A stretch of 62,103 nt of DNA from Actinomycetota bacterium. Lineage in GTDB: Bacteria > Actinomycetota > Acidimicrobiia > Acidimicrobiales > JAMDDE01. Numbering within the stretch: the stretch's first letter is position 1; every line of letters begins with the position of its first letter. The stretch is taken from the NCBI GenBank assembly GCA_023489235.1, contig JAMDDE010000052.1:1-62103 (forward strand). The letters run 5' to 3'. The position numbers and the translations under genes are program-made. The notes under the pieces were generated by a model. It saw only the letters and a list, made by a program, of their open reading frames with translations. It made no database searches and was not told the DNA's origin. Positions 15,760 through 24,958 of the stretch are shown piece by piece.

Positions 15760-18204
15760 TCAGTGTTGCAGCCCAGTTATACGGAAGATCCAGTTCTTCA
15801 TCGAGTCGCCTAGGAGTAGGAAGAGGACTCCCATGCCTATTCCAACGCCAAGTGCTCCTGATCCAATGGGAGTCATCAGCCATCCTCTCCAAGCCATGAC
15901 TGATACCACGACCAAGTCCACTATGGAGCTGATTGCCAACCAGCCACTTGGTGCCGAACTCCAAAAGTGATGTCGTTCTCGTACGGAGTAAATAGTGGCT
16001 TGGGCGGAGGCCACCAGCCATATGAAAGTAAGCGTCTGCAACTGAGCTGTATGCAAACCTAAGCCATCGGCGCCAATGAACCACACGGCAAATGAGAGAG
16101 CGATAATAGGAATGGCTAGTCCAAGCGAGGCAAGGACCAAAGAGCGTACGGTCCATCTTTCAGGAAACTGAGGGGTACCTACTCGATCGGTCGCCAACGA
16201 CATCGTGGCGAAGTTGTTGGCGAGTAGTAGAAGTACTACGAGTAGAGGGGTGGTAACGAACTTACCCATCGCCAAAAGGCCAACACTTAGAAAGATGGAT
16301 ACCTGGAGCGTCTTTATGATCTTGTTGAGCGTGTAAGTAAGCATTCTCTCGTGGATACGTCTACTGACCTCCACCCCGCTTACTACATTGTCCAAACCAG
16401 GAGTGGTGAGCACCAGGCTTGCTGCTGCTTTGGCCACGTCGGTTGCGCTGGCAACGGCTACTCCTACGTCTGCCTTGCGTAGGGCAGGTGCGTCATTAAC
16501 TCCGTCCCCGGTCATGCCCACTACTAGATTTGCATGCTGCAACCTCTCAATGAGCAACAGTTTGTCCTCCGGTAGGACCTCTGCATATACATCGCAGCAC
16601 TTATCGTCGTCGCCACTCTTTCTTCGGGGGTCACTGTCATTGAGGAAAGAGGAAGAATCCCTTGTACTGCTGGCTGGCTCTATGTCAAGAGGTCCATCGT
16701 GATTCCTGAGAGTGTCAGCCTTGCAGACCCTATCACCTATCCCAACGTCCTTGGCAATGGCTTGAGCTGTGGTCACTCCATCTCCGGTCACCATAACTAC
16801 CCGAACCCCTAAATTCTTCAAATCACCTATCAATTTTGATGAGTCGGGTCGGGGCGGATCTGCAAGAGCTATCAATCCTAAAAAACCAATTGGTTTGCCC
16901 ACTATGCCTCGAGCCACACCCAAGACGCGTGCTCCTGTACTGGCTAGCTTGGCTACGGAATCGTATATTTCTTCCTGGGGAACGGAGCTCAACTCAGCAA
17001 TTACCTGAGGCGCCCCTTTCATCACATGCATCTCGCCGTCATCGCTAACAACCACGGCCTCTGAGCGTTTGATGGCTGGATCGAATGGCACGAATTGCTT
17101 GCGTTTGCCTGCAGAGGTTACGCTACGAGCAGATGCTGCTTCGAGAATGGCTAGGTCCAAAGGATCCTGAGTAGCCTCATCGGAAGCGGCTACCGCTGCT
17201 TCGAGCAAAGTGTTCTCATTGACGCCTTCCCAAGGAAGTATTCTCTCTACCACCAGGCGATTCTCTGTTATAGTGCCAGTCTTGTCCGTGCAGAGCACCT
17301 CCATGCTTGCTGCTTCTTCTATAGCTGCCAGACGGGTGACCAGTACTCCTTTGCTGGCTAGCTCTCTTGAACCAAGTGCACTGGCCAAGGTGAAGGTCGT
17401 AGGAAGAGCAACTGGTACTGCAGCTACTACGAGGATGACGGCAAACGGAAGCAACTGGTCCCAGGTGAGATGTCGAACGAGCCCATCTGCCAATACTGCT
17501 GCTACTAAGAATACATCCAATATGAGCAGAGCTCTGACGAAGCCGAAGATGAGTTGTTCCAGACGCCCAGGAGAGCGGGCTGTGCTAACTAGTTCAGCAG
17601 TATGACCGAAATAAGTAGAGGTACCCGTAGCGGTCACCTCGCCAGAAGCCTCCCCTCGGACTATGATTGATCCCGAGTAAGCGGGCTGGCCTTTGGTTGC
17701 AGTTACGGCTAGCGACTCACCGGTTAGAGCTGACTGATCGAGGCTTACAGTGCCTTCGTGCAGATCAATGTCGGCAGGGACGATGTCACCTTGACGGATG
17801 TGTACGAAGTCACCAACGACCAACTTGGCTGCATCCACCTCTTTCCAACAACCATCCCTTAGGACTCGTGCTTTCACGTTGAGTCGCTGTTTTAGGAGTT
17901 GAAGGGCTTCTTGGGCGTTGCCCTCTTCCCTGAAAGCAAGAATTGCATCTAGAGCTACCAAGATGGCAATAACGATAGCTTGGGCATAATTACCCAAGAC
18001 CAGCTCTAACAGTATGGCAGCTTCAAGTAGCCACGGTACTGGTCCCCAGAGCTTCCCCAGGAACAGCTTTACCTTATTTACGTGCTCTTCTGGAATTGCA
18101 TTGGGACCGTAACGTTCCAGTCTTGAACGGGCCTCTTCCTCGCTGAGTCCTCGTGGTTTCGAGTCGGTACCCACTGGGCTGGAAGTTGGCGTCTGTTCAC
18201 TCAT
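15760..18204 (-). CDS. P-IIIA plasma-membrane proton-efflux ATPase
   Basis: 814 residues, the usual length for H+-pumping P-IIIA ATPases. Seen in order: N-terminal cation-ATPase domain, actuator loop with SALTGES, the PVALP motif in membrane helix M4, the phosphorylation site CTDKTGTIT with Asp307, the VTGDG and MTGDGVNDAP hinge motifs, and C-terminal membrane helices. The PVALPTTF version and lack of heavy-metal domains separate it from Ca2+ and Cu+ pumps. It would expel protons using ATP, which suits an acidophile's pH homeostasis (inference). There is an inserted Ser/Asp-rich region between hinge motifs near residue 510. Confidence 0.92.
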   Translation of the reverse strand: MSEQTPTSSPVGTDSKPRGLSEEEARSRLERYGPNAIPEEHVNKVKLFLGKLWGPVPWLLEAAILLELVLGNYAQAIVIAILVALDAILAFREEGNAQEALQLLKQRLNVKARVLRDGCWKEVDAAKLVVGDFVHIRQGDIVPADIDLHEGTVSLDQSALTGESLAVTATKGQPAYSGSIIVRGEASGEVTATGTSTYFGHTAELVSTARSPGRLEQLIFGFVRALLILDVFLVAAVLADGLVRHLTWDQLLPFAVILVVAAVPVALPTTFTLASALGSRELASKGVLVTRLAAIEEAASMEVLCTDKTGTITENRLVVERILPWEGVNENTLLEAAVAASDEATQDPLDLAILEAASARSVTSAGKRKQFVPFDPAIKRSEAVVVSDDGEMHVMKGAPQVIAELSSVPQEEIYDSVAKLASTGARVLGVARGIVGKPIGFLGLIALADPPRPDSSKLIGDLKNLGVRVVMVTGDGVTTAQAIAKDVGIGDRVCKADTLRNHDGPLDIEPASSTRDSSSFLNDSDPRRKSGDDDKCCDVYAEVLPEDKLLLIERLQHANLVVGMTGDGVNDAPALRKADVGVAVASATDVAKAAASLVLTTPGLDNVVSGVEVSRRIHERMLTYTLNKIIKTLQVSIFLSVGLLAMGKFVTTPLLVVLLLLANNFATMSLATDRVGTPQFPERWTVRSLVLASLGLAIPIIALSFAVWFIGADGLGLHTAQLQTLTFIWLVASAQATIYSVRERHHFWSSAPSGWLAISSIVDLVVVSVMAWRGWLMTPIGSGALGVGIGMGVLFLLLGDSMKNWIFRITGLQH

Positions 18205-18268
18205 TGCACTCTTGGGTAGAGCAGAAGCGATCCTTGTTCCTAAAAGCTAATAGTATCAGCATATCTAC

Positions 18269-18502
18269 TTATACACGATCTAGTCTGAGGGAGATGCTAC
18301 TAGCTCCTTCGCTCATAGCCCTAGCAGCTATCCGGGCCATAGTGGAGATTATCTCCTCGTCCGGGCCATCCAAACTTGTCCCGAATGGACCGAACTCCAC
18401 CTCCAGGCCGCTTTCTTCAGCAACTTGACGAGCAGCAATCACATAGGGGCCGGGTAGGGCATCCCGAAAAGGCTCTATGGTGAACTCAAGACGTAATGTC
18501 AT
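18269..18502 (-). CDS. Thiamine-binding-type small protein (MTH1187/YkoF-like, DUF77)
   Basis: 77 residues with the ferredoxin-like pattern of this family: FTIEPF at the start, the VEFGPFGTSLDG motif in the middle and SLRLDR at the end. Family members bind thiamine or related molecules, but function here is inferred only. The start lies 17 bp inside the end of the upstream HTH gene, implying one transcript and translational coupling. Confidence 0.78.
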   Translation of the reverse strand: MTLRLEFTIEPFRDALPGPYVIAARQVAEESGLEVEFGPFGTSLDGPDEEIISTMARIAARAMSEGASSISLRLDRV

Positions 18503-18893
18503 CTCTTGGACCCTCCTTGTTTTCTCTGCTGCCAGTTCGAGTATCGTTCGTGCTGTTCAGGTAGTTGTAGATGGTGAAGCGACTCACTCCCATAGCGTCA
18601 GCCACCTCTTCCACTGCCTTGCGCAAGGTGAAGGCTCCGAGCTGATTGAGCTCTCTCACGACAGCTTGCTTGTCCTCTCTGGACAGCTCTCTCAAAGGGA
18701 TACCACGTTCATGTTCGATCCGGGAGAGCAGTCGGGCAAGCACACCATGCAGGCCAGGCATGCGGAATCCACCTACTAGCTGACCTTCGAAGTTGAGTGG
18801 TATGTCTCCCTCTGCTATCTCACTAACCGCTACCACTTGAGCACCAATGGCGTCGGCTACTGGGCGGAGTGCTTGTAATAGTGGATGTTCCAT
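18486..18893 (-). CDS. Helix-turn-helix regulator with YheO/DauR-type C-terminal domain
   Basis: 135 residues. The C-terminal half holds the HTH: LSREDKQAVVRELNQLGAF followed by AVEEVADAMGVSRFTIYNYL, characteristic of the HTH_22 domain found in YheO/DauR-type regulators. The N-terminal half (VVAVSEIAEGDIPLN) may be a degenerate sensor region. It is co-transcribed with the thiamine-binding-type gene, which it overlaps, and is divergent from the FAH-family gene across 163 bp, so either could be a target. The ligand is unknown. Confidence 0.8.
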   Translation of the reverse strand: MEHPLLQALRPVADAIGAQVVAVSEIAEGDIPLNFEGQLVGGFRMPGLHGVLARLLSRIEHERGIPLRELSREDKQAVVRELNQLGAFTLRKAVEEVADAMGVSRFTIYNYLNSTNDTRTGSRENKEGPRDDITS

Positions 18894-19056
18894 TATGAAC
18901 TAACAACTTAGACGCAAAAACATCTCTAGTGGGAGACACAGATGAAGACAACGGTATCTATGGTATTTGAGTTGTTTGAATATCGTTTGGCCGTTGGTGA
19001 GTTGGTGAGCCGAAGAGGATAGGCACGTTGAAAACCACTTGCGGTAAGGTTGTATC

Positions 19057-19974
19057 GTGAAATTGCTCAGTTTTGCCTATTCCTCTGAAGCCGGTGAGAC
19101 ATCACATACCTCTTCTTCGAGAGATGCGCTACTAACAGTAGCGAGGACAGGAATTCTCGTAGGGGATGAAGTATTGGATCTTACCTCCTTGGAGGAGCCT
19201 CTTCCCGGTGACATGATCGAACTTCTGGCCACGGGTGGCGAAGCCTTGTCAGCGGCTTTCCGTGAAGCTACTGACAAGGCGAGAAGAGCCAACCTTGCCG
19301 AGGTGCGAGTACTTGCACCCGTACCGCGACCCGGAAAGTTCTTGGGTATTGGGCTCAATTACGCTTCGCATGTAGCTGAGCAGAATATTGCAAGACCAGC
19401 GGATCAACTGTGGTTCAACAAACAGGTTACATGTGTCATAGGAGACAAGGAGGCGATCGAGATCCCCAGGGTGTCCTCGATGGTCGACTACGAGGGAGAG
19501 CTTGCCTTCGTAATTGGAACGAGATGTCGTCATGTTATGGCCGACGAGGCTCCCCGAGTAATTGCCGGATACACCATTGTAAATGACGTCAGCGTACGTG
19601 ATTGGCAGTGGCGCACTCCGACTATGACCATGGGTAAGTCATTTGATACACACGGGCCGATGGGCCCATGGATAGTTACACCCGATGAACTTGGTGATCC
19701 CCATGATCTTTCCTTGCGGACTTGGGTGAACAACGACCTTCGTCAGGACGCCAATACTTCCGAGATGATATTCAACTGTTATGAGATGGTAGAGCATCTT
19801 TCCACAGCGTTTACTCTCGAGCCAGGTGACGTCATCACCACTGGAACTCCTGCTGGAGTAGGGATGGGCCGAAAACCCCCTGCCTACTTGGTTGCTGGCG
19901 ACGAAGTCAAGATAGCTATCGAAGGCATTGGTACTTTGACCAATCCAGTTGTCCAAGAGAGGCCTTGGAACTAG
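19057..19974 (+). CDS. Fumarylacetoacetate hydrolase family protein
   Basis: 305 residues from GTG 19057. It has the FAH-fold signature: GKFLGIGLNYASHV, metal-binding acidic residues in VDYEGELAFVIG and VSVRDWQW, KSFDTHGPMGPW, and TTGTPAGVG. Members act as acylpyruvases, 2-hydroxyhepta-2,4-diene-dioate isomerases or oxaloacetate decarboxylases, so the exact reaction is open. It is divergent from the HTH/thiamine-binding pair. The stop codon lies in a 23-bp-offset duplication that also builds a terminator hairpin. Confidence 0.9.
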   Translation: MKLLSFAYSSEAGETSHTSSSRDALLTVARTGILVGDEVLDLTSLEEPLPGDMIELLATGGEALSAAFREATDKARRANLAEVRVLAPVPRPGKFLGIGLNYASHVAEQNIARPADQLWFNKQVTCVIGDKEAIEIPRVSSMVDYEGELAFVIGTRCRHVMADEAPRVIAGYTIVNDVSVRDWQWRTPTMTMGKSFDTHGPMGPWIVTPDELGDPHDLSLRTWVNNDLRQDANTSEMIFNCYEMVEHLSTAFTLEPGDVITTGTPAGVGMGRKPPAYLVAGDEVKIAIEGIGTLTNPVVQERPWN

Positions 19975-19996
19975 TCTAAGAGAGGCCTTGGAACTA
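19955..19996. repeat. Tandem duplication (offset 23 bp) at the FAH-gene stop codon
   Basis: AAGAGAGGCCTTGGAACTA at 19955-19973 is repeated exactly at 19978-19996. The first copy encodes the last residues and supplies the TAG stop (19972-19974). The second copy forms the left arm of a hairpin with 20001-20009. Confidence 0.85.
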
Positions 19997-20009
19997 CAAA
20001 GCCTCTCTT
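19978..20009 (+). terminator. Hairpin between the convergent FAH and zinc-ribbon genes
   Basis: AAGAGAGGC (19978-19986) pairs with GCCTCTCTT (20001-20009) around a 14-base loop, followed on the plus strand by GGTTTGG. It sits between two convergent genes, so it could serve both. The weak T-content downstream makes intrinsic termination plausible rather than certain. Confidence 0.5.
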
Positions 20010-20049
20010 GGTTTGGATATACAGAGCCTCCAGTTTTCTTGTTCTTCCT

Positions 20050-20482
20050 TCAGCTCTTGTCCTTTGTGAAATCGTAGCGGCAGAAGGGGCAAGAAGGAGT
20101 ATCTCGCCGTATTGCCTCCCCACAGTTGGGACAGGGGATCATTGGCGTAGCGTATGGTCCTTGGTCGTTTTCCAGAGGAATGGGAATTTGCTGCGGGTTG
20201 ACATAGTAGGATCCCCCCCCCTTGGTACGGGTCCTGGCGACTCAAGGGCGATCCTTGAGTGCCTTGGTTGAAGTAAGGAGGAGGCATAGTCCTACCGAAA
20301 AAACCTCGACGACCGTAGTTCACTCCTGCAGGACGCGGACGTATAAGAAGAGAATGGATCAAGGCCACAATGAACAACATCCAACCATAGAACCACCACA
20401 ATGCAAACGAACGACCTTTACGATTGGCGATCGTTGCAGGTATCAATCCTAAGAAAGCTGCGATCACCAGTGCTTCACCCAT
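20050..20482 (-). pseudogene. Membrane/zinc-ribbon protein with a frameshift at a 9-bp poly-G run
   Basis: The frame starting at 20482 encodes two short hydrophobic stretches (ALVIAAFLGLIPATIA and WWFYGWMLFIVALIHSLL) and then a Gly/Pro/Gln-rich linker. At the run of nine C's on the plus strand (20213-20221) the frame changes to unrelated sequence. If one G is removed, translation continues as SYYVNPQQIPIPLEND and ends in a zinc ribbon with CPNCGEAIRR and CPFCRYDF, stopping at TGA 20052-20050. The two-Cys-pair ribbon in the shifted frame is strong evidence that this is the real C-terminus. It may be a phase-variable gene, a fresh mutation or a sequencing error. Function unknown. Confidence 0.75.
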
Positions 20483-20657
20483 ACTTATATTGTACAGCTA
20501 TATATTGTCTCCCATCCATCGCCTTACCCAACGATCGTCCCATACCGCGTTTGGTCTACGGAACACTTGTAGGACAGGAACCTACATGTTCTTTATCCTC
20601 ACTTTCTGTCCCAAAACTTGTTTCCATGACGCTTGCCAAATGGGAACCCAACTGTGT

Positions 20658-22082
20658 TCATCCGGCAAGAGCTTTGTTGATCTCCGTAGGATCTGATTCA
20701 GGCCAGAACAGTTGAAGAGTGCTGCGAATCTTGGCAGCGGTCTCAGCAGCTTCTTGATTCGGAACTGAACCTCGAACGATCCCTGCACCAGCAAGCATAC
20801 GTACGACATGATCTTCGACCTCGGCACAACGAATGGCGATAGCCCACTCACCGTTACCAGCTTTGTCCATCCAGCCAACAGCACCACCGTAGTTGCCTCG
20901 TTCAAATGGCTCTAGCTCCTTTATCAGCGAGATAGCCTTGTCCTTCGGCACGCCACCCACAGCAGGGGTAGGATGCAGAAGGGAAACCAACTCTAGGACC
21001 GTAAGCTGTGCATACTGTTCAGCTAGGACACCTTTTATAGGGGTGGATAGATGCACAAGGGTCTGCAGGGAAAGCGCCTGAGGTACCGGTGGAACCATGA
21101 TGGAAGAGCAAAGCGGGGAGATCGTACGTGTGACAGCATCCACCACGAAGCGGTGCTCTGCTAGGTCTTTTATAGAGTGTTCTAGTTCTTGCTGCTCATG
21201 AGGGACGGGTGAGTCATTGGTAGGCGAAGCTGGCAAGCCAGAATTACCAGAATTAGGAGACTTGCCCGCGATGCCATCGATATTGGCAGGAGATTTATCC
21301 CTCCACTGAGACAGCTCCCTCGTTCCGGCGAGAGGACATGAGCTGATGACTCGATCCATTTTGGAGATCAACAACTCAGGACTTGCTCCGATCAGTGATC
21401 CAAGGTGAAAGTAGGTAAGCGGTTCCACTTGGCTTTGGGCATATCGCAGCAGGGAGATTGGGTCATAGCTCGCCTCGGTCCTGAACAGTACCTCCCTGGC
21501 AAGCACAACCTTGTCTACCATCTTGCCGTCGATGGCCTCCAGTGCCACTTCGACCATCTTCTCGTAGTCGGCAGAGGATGTAGAGGATAGGTGTTCGAGA
21601 CGCTCCTTCGAACTTGTAGCAGGAGAGGATGGGGAGTGCCACTCTGATGTCTCGCAACTTCCCTGGCAAGCTGATTGCAGGAGAAGGGAGGCTAGTTCAT
21701 TGGCTGTTGTAGCTGGAGTGGAGGTGGTTCCTATGTGGGTTATCCACTCGCTTCCATCCCGTTCTCGGACATAGCTCAACTCGGGAACGATGAGTTGCAT
21801 AGGTTGACTGGGGTCGAATGGAACAGCTCCTAGTAGCACTGCTCCAGTACCGGGTTGGTTATCTATTTGGTCACCATCGAATGAGCGGAAGAGTTCTATG
21901 CACCTCCGCAGGTCGGAGGTATCGTCAATACCGTTGCTTAGTTCAAATCTTGCTGCCACTCCTTTGGTGGCTATGGTCATTCCATCACGGGAGAAATAGC
22001 AGCCATCGTTGCCGGCGAGGATCAGTGGGTCCAGCTCTGTTCCAGGAGGAAGCTGTACTGTATGGGAATGAAAGTCTGTCAT
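20658..22082 (-). CDS. menF: Isochorismate synthase (menaquinone type)
   Basis: A chorismate-binding enzyme of 474 residues from ATG 22082. It converts chorismate to isochorismate, the first step of menaquinone synthesis (or of a siderophore). Family motifs include KVVLAREV, the CPLAGTRE region, HPTPAVGGVP, ERGNYGGAVGW and AGAGIVRGS near the end. A low-complexity insertion of about 40 residues follows AGTRE. The frame extends upstream to 22187 inside menG, but ATG 22082 overlaps the menG stop as ATGA, the natural coupled start. With menG here and menC at 49.4 kb, menaquinone is the likely pathway. Confidence 0.9.
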   Translation of the reverse strand: MTDFHSHTVQLPPGTELDPLILAGNDGCYFSRDGMTIATKGVAARFELSNGIDDTSDLRRCIELFRSFDGDQIDNQPGTGAVLLGAVPFDPSQPMQLIVPELSYVRERDGSEWITHIGTTSTPATTANELASLLLQSACQGSCETSEWHSPSSPATSSKERLEHLSSTSSADYEKMVEVALEAIDGKMVDKVVLAREVLFRTEASYDPISLLRYAQSQVEPLTYFHLGSLIGASPELLISKMDRVISSCPLAGTRELSQWRDKSPANIDGIAGKSPNSGNSGLPASPTNDSPVPHEQQELEHSIKDLAEHRFVVDAVTRTISPLCSSIMVPPVPQALSLQTLVHLSTPIKGVLAEQYAQLTVLELVSLLHPTPAVGGVPKDKAISLIKELEPFERGNYGGAVGWMDKAGNGEWAIAIRCAEVEDHVVRMLAGAGIVRGSVPNQEAAETAAKIRSTLQLFWPESDPTEINKALAG

Positions 22083-22846
22083 GACGAGGCCCTGGATGCA
22101 GTAATTACTTGGGCAATTCCTCCATGCAAATTGGTTATGGCTATATCGGTGAATCCAGCCTCTAAGAGCAACTCCTCCATCTTCCATGACGGAGGAAGGT
22201 ATTCCACTGAACGAGGCAGGTACTTGTAAGCAGCCTTGTCGGAGAGCAATGATCCTATGAGGGGCACTATGCGGTTGAAGTATATGGTGTGACCAGCTTT
22301 CAGCAGTGGATTGGAAGGAATGCTCACTTCTAGCATGGATAGACGTCCCCTTGGCCTTATCACTCTAGCGAGCTCAGCAAAGACTCGCGATAGAGAGGCA
22401 AAGTTGCGCAAAGCAAAACCACTCGTAGCACCATCGCAGGAGCTGTTGGGCAAGGGGAGCTTCTCTACATTGGCTCTGATCAAATGGGGACATCCATGCG
22501 CAGAAGCAAGCATACCCGAAGAAAGATCTACTCCAATCGAGTTGTACCCCCTGGCGGTAAGGTAGCGACAAAGATCTCCTGTTCCGCAACCAACGTCAAC
22601 TACTAGCGATCCAGTTGGAAGGAGAAGGTAGTCTATGGTTGACTTTCTCCATCCCAAGTCCAGTCCGAAGGTCATTATGCGGTTGATCAGGTCATATCTC
22701 GGAGCTATGAGGTCGAACATGGCCTCTACCATGGTGGATTTATCTTCTCCTTCAGGAAGGGGATCATCCTGGCCAGGTATGAGATGCTGCTTCTTGGCAA
22801 GACTAGAGGAAGATACAGGATGAAAGCGCGATCTGAGAGTGGCCAT
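22079..22846 (-). CDS. menG: Demethylmenaquinone methyltransferase (UbiE/MenG)
   Basis: 255 residues with a class I SAM-dependent methyltransferase fold: VVDVGCGTGDLCRYL (SAM motif I), a LIRANVEKLPLP acidic-loop region, and the UbiE signature near NRIMTFGLDLGWRK and the GFALRNF motif. It would methylate demethylmenaquinone, the last step of menaquinone synthesis. It overlaps menF by ATGA. Compared with typical members it has an N-terminal extension of about 35 residues (Ser-rich), so the start could be ATG further in (MVEAMFDLI). Confidence 0.9.
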   Translation of the reverse strand: MATLRSRFHPVSSSSLAKKQHLIPGQDDPLPEGEDKSTMVEAMFDLIAPRYDLINRIMTFGLDLGWRKSTIDYLLLPTGSLVVDVGCGTGDLCRYLTARGYNSIGVDLSSGMLASAHGCPHLIRANVEKLPLPNSSCDGATSGFALRNFASLSRVFAELARVIRPRGRLSMLEVSIPSNPLLKAGHTIYFNRIVPLIGSLLSDKAAYKYLPRSVEYLPPSWKMEELLLEAGFTDIAITNLHGGIAQVITASRASS

Positions 22847-22971
22847 GAAGGTTACTTTAGGGGACCTTGGAGGAAGATGTGCCTACTTGCTCAATCTGCA
22901 TCTCATCAAGGCAGTATTGCCCATAGTCATGAGGCCTTGGAGGCAGTATCATAGGGCATGCTGCACTCACG

Positions 22972-23730
22972 TTAGCTGTCATGGCCACTACTGGATGGCC
23001 TCCTGTGAACTACTCCTGGAGCTGCTTGGTCTCTAGGCATAACCACTATTTTGTCGATATTGACGTGCGGAGGTCTGGTAACTGACCACAGTATGCAGTC
23101 GGCAATGTCTTCAGCAGTGAGGGGGAGCATGCCTTCGTAGACTGCATCTGCTTTGACCCTGTCTCCACCGAAGCGAACCAAGGAGAACTCAGTTTGTACC
23201 ATGCCAGGCGCAATGTCCGTCACTCGGATCGGCTTTCCCAGCAACTCCAGTCTCAAGGTAGCCGTCAAGGCGCGCTCTGCGTGTTTTGCAGCTACGTAAC
23301 CACCTCCTCCTATATAAGGCATGAAAGAGGCGATGCTGGTCACCATTACGATGTGCCCATTGCCTGATGACTCCAGTTTAGGAAGGAGTGCTTTGGTCAT
23401 GCGTACCGTTCCAAGGACGTTGGATTCGTACATGGTAAGCCATTTGCCTAGATCAGCTTCTTGGATACTTTCCATACCCAACGCACCTCCCGCATTGTTG
23501 ACCAAGATGCTCACCTCGGGCACCTGGTTAACGAAGTCATCTACGGATCGCTGGTCGGTTACATCTAAGGCAAAGGCCTGTCCCCCAGTGGCTCTAGCTA
23601 CTTTCTCCAGGCGGTCTACTCTACGTGCGCCTAGGATGACTTTGTATCCAGCATTTGCCAGAGCATGTGCGGTTGCTTCCCCAATGCCGCTAGATGCTCC
23701 GGTGATAACTGCAGTTTCAGTACTAAGCAT
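22972..23730 (-). CDS. Short-chain dehydrogenase/reductase
   Basis: 252 residues of the classical SDR family. The N-terminal NAD(P)-binding motif is TGASSGIGEA, followed by NNAG, catalytic Ser in VMVTSIAS and the YVAAK active site. It resembles YdfG/serine 3-dehydrogenase-like SDRs (LGARRVDRL suggests NADP preference through Arg residues). The substrate is not evident. It lies 125 bp upstream of menG on the same strand and could be loosely co-transcribed, but no menaquinone role is known for this family. Confidence 0.88.
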   Translation of the reverse strand: MLSTETAVITGASSGIGEATAHALANAGYKVILGARRVDRLEKVARATGGQAFALDVTDQRSVDDFVNQVPEVSILVNNAGGALGMESIQEADLGKWLTMYESNVLGTVRMTKALLPKLESSGNGHIVMVTSIASFMPYIGGGGYVAAKHAERALTATLRLELLGKPIRVTDIAPGMVQTEFSLVRFGGDRVKADAVYEGMLPLTAEDIADCILWSVTRPPHVNIDKIVVMPRDQAAPGVVHRRPSSSGHDS

Positions 23731-23812
23731 GGTATCAGCGTATATGACATCCTCTCCACGACCGAAGCTGGAGGCTTGTAGGAGGTGCTCATCAGGATTT
23801 TATGGCACGTGT

Positions 23813-24187
23813 TCACTTGAACCATAACCGTTGGTAGTCACGACTGTGTGGGTGCAACAAGAGGGCGACTAGGGCAACGGAGAAAAGCAAGTTGAATATA
23901 TTAGCGCCTATGCCAGTTTCAGGGGTGAGGGCAACAATGAGCATGAGGTATAGGATCGTCGCCACTACCCCTGTGATGTAGCCCCACCTGTGTTCATTGG
24001 CTATGCCAAAAGCAGAGACGCCTTCTGCCAGCGGCAGTATCAAGGTAATAAGCGATCCTCCGAAAGCCAGTCCTATCAAGGCAAATACGGCATTGAGATA
24101 CTCGAGAACAATGGCGATTTGCAATGTTTGAGGTAATGATGAGTTGAACCACTTCTTCGATTCCACTAAACCATTTTGGCAGTTCAA
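23813..24187 (-). CDS. Small integral membrane protein of unknown function
   Basis: About 124 residues with four hydrophobic stretches (around residues 25-45, 45-62, 70-88 and 95-112) and short polar ends, so probably a four-helix membrane protein. I do not recognise a characterised family. There is no in-frame ATG; TTG 24187 and GTG 24166 are the possible starts. Another frame begins with ATG at 24197 (MAEVELPKWF) and shows similar hydrophilic composition, so a frameshift near the start cannot be excluded. It is divergent from the VIT-family gene. Confidence 0.65.
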   Translation of the reverse strand: MNCQNGLVESKKWFNSSLPQTLQIAIVLEYLNAVFALIGLAFGGSLITLILPLAEGVSAFGIANEHRWGYITGVVATILYLMLIVALTPETGIGANIFNLLFSVALVALLLHPHSRDYQRLWFK

Positions 24188-24241
24188 CTTCGGCCATGGT
24201 AGTCGGAACCGTCATTTGCATGATGAAGCTAGGCTTGGGGC

Positions 24242-24958
24242 ATGATTGCCGAAGCTGTACACCGTGAACATCACCACCGTGACATCAAGGGCGGGGGGGC
24301 AAGGGCTGCTGTGTTCGGTGCAAGTGATGGCCTGGTGACCAATGTCTCCCTCATACTCGGACTTGCTGGAGCTCGTCCTATAGCTAGCGTTGTGCGCCTT
24401 GGAGGTCTAGCTGTTCTGATAGGTGGAGCCCTTTCCATGGCCATAGGGGAGTATGTATCCATGCGTGCGCAGACCGAACTCCTTCAACGAGAGTTGGAGA
24501 TAGAGAGGCACGAGATAAAACATAGGCCTGATTATGAGCGCAGGGAGTTAGCGGATATCTATGAGCAACGGGGCATTGATCCAGAAGTAGCTCACTCATT
24601 GGCTACTGAGATGATGCGCGATCCTGAACTAGCCTTGGAAACCCATGCCCGTGAAGAGCTAGGCATTGATCCAACAGCTCTGGGATCCCCACTGCAAGCA
24701 GCTGTATCCTCGTTTGTCTCATTTGCCGGTGGGGCGGTCATCCCCCTAATCCCTTGGCTGATTACAACTGGCATAACGGCTGTCATTGCCTCGATCGTCG
24801 CTGCAGGATTTGCCTCCATTCTTGTCGGAATAGCTCTATCACGTTTTACAGACAGACCGTGGTGGAAGTCTGCCGGCAGGCAGCTCCTATTGTCTGCCAT
24901 CGCTGCTGGAGCTACCTACTTCATTGGGAAAGCAGTGGGCATCTCTGGAGTTGGTTAA
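24242..24958 (+). CDS. VIT1/CCC1-family Fe2+/Mn2+ transporter
   Basis: 238 residues with the family start AVFGASDGLVTNVSLILG, the helix containing GGLAVLIGGALSMAIGEYVS, and the cytosolic Glu-rich metal-binding domain (ELEIERHEIKHRPDYERREL to ALETHAREELG), then three hydrophobic segments at the C-terminus. Members move Fe2+ or Mn2+ out of the cytosol in exchange for protons. In an organism that may oxidise or face high iron this would be a detoxification pump (inference). Its stop codon overlaps the convergent mshD stop by four bases. Confidence 0.9.
   Translation: MIAEAVHREHHHRDIKGGGARAAVFGASDGLVTNVSLILGLAGARPIASVVRLGGLAVLIGGALSMAIGEYVSMRAQTELLQRELEIERHEIKHRPDYERRELADIYEQRGIDPEVAHSLATEMMRDPELALETHAREELGIDPTALGSPLQAAVSSFVSFAGGAVIPLIPWLITTGITAVIASIVAAGFASILVGIALSRFTDRPWWKSAGRQLLLSAIAAGATYFIGKAVGISGVG

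Noticed and set aside
15760-18204. Several rightward frames of 60-130 codons opposite the P-type ATPase
   Set aside because: They are antisense shadows; the leftward frame carries all catalytic motifs of a P-IIIA ATPase.
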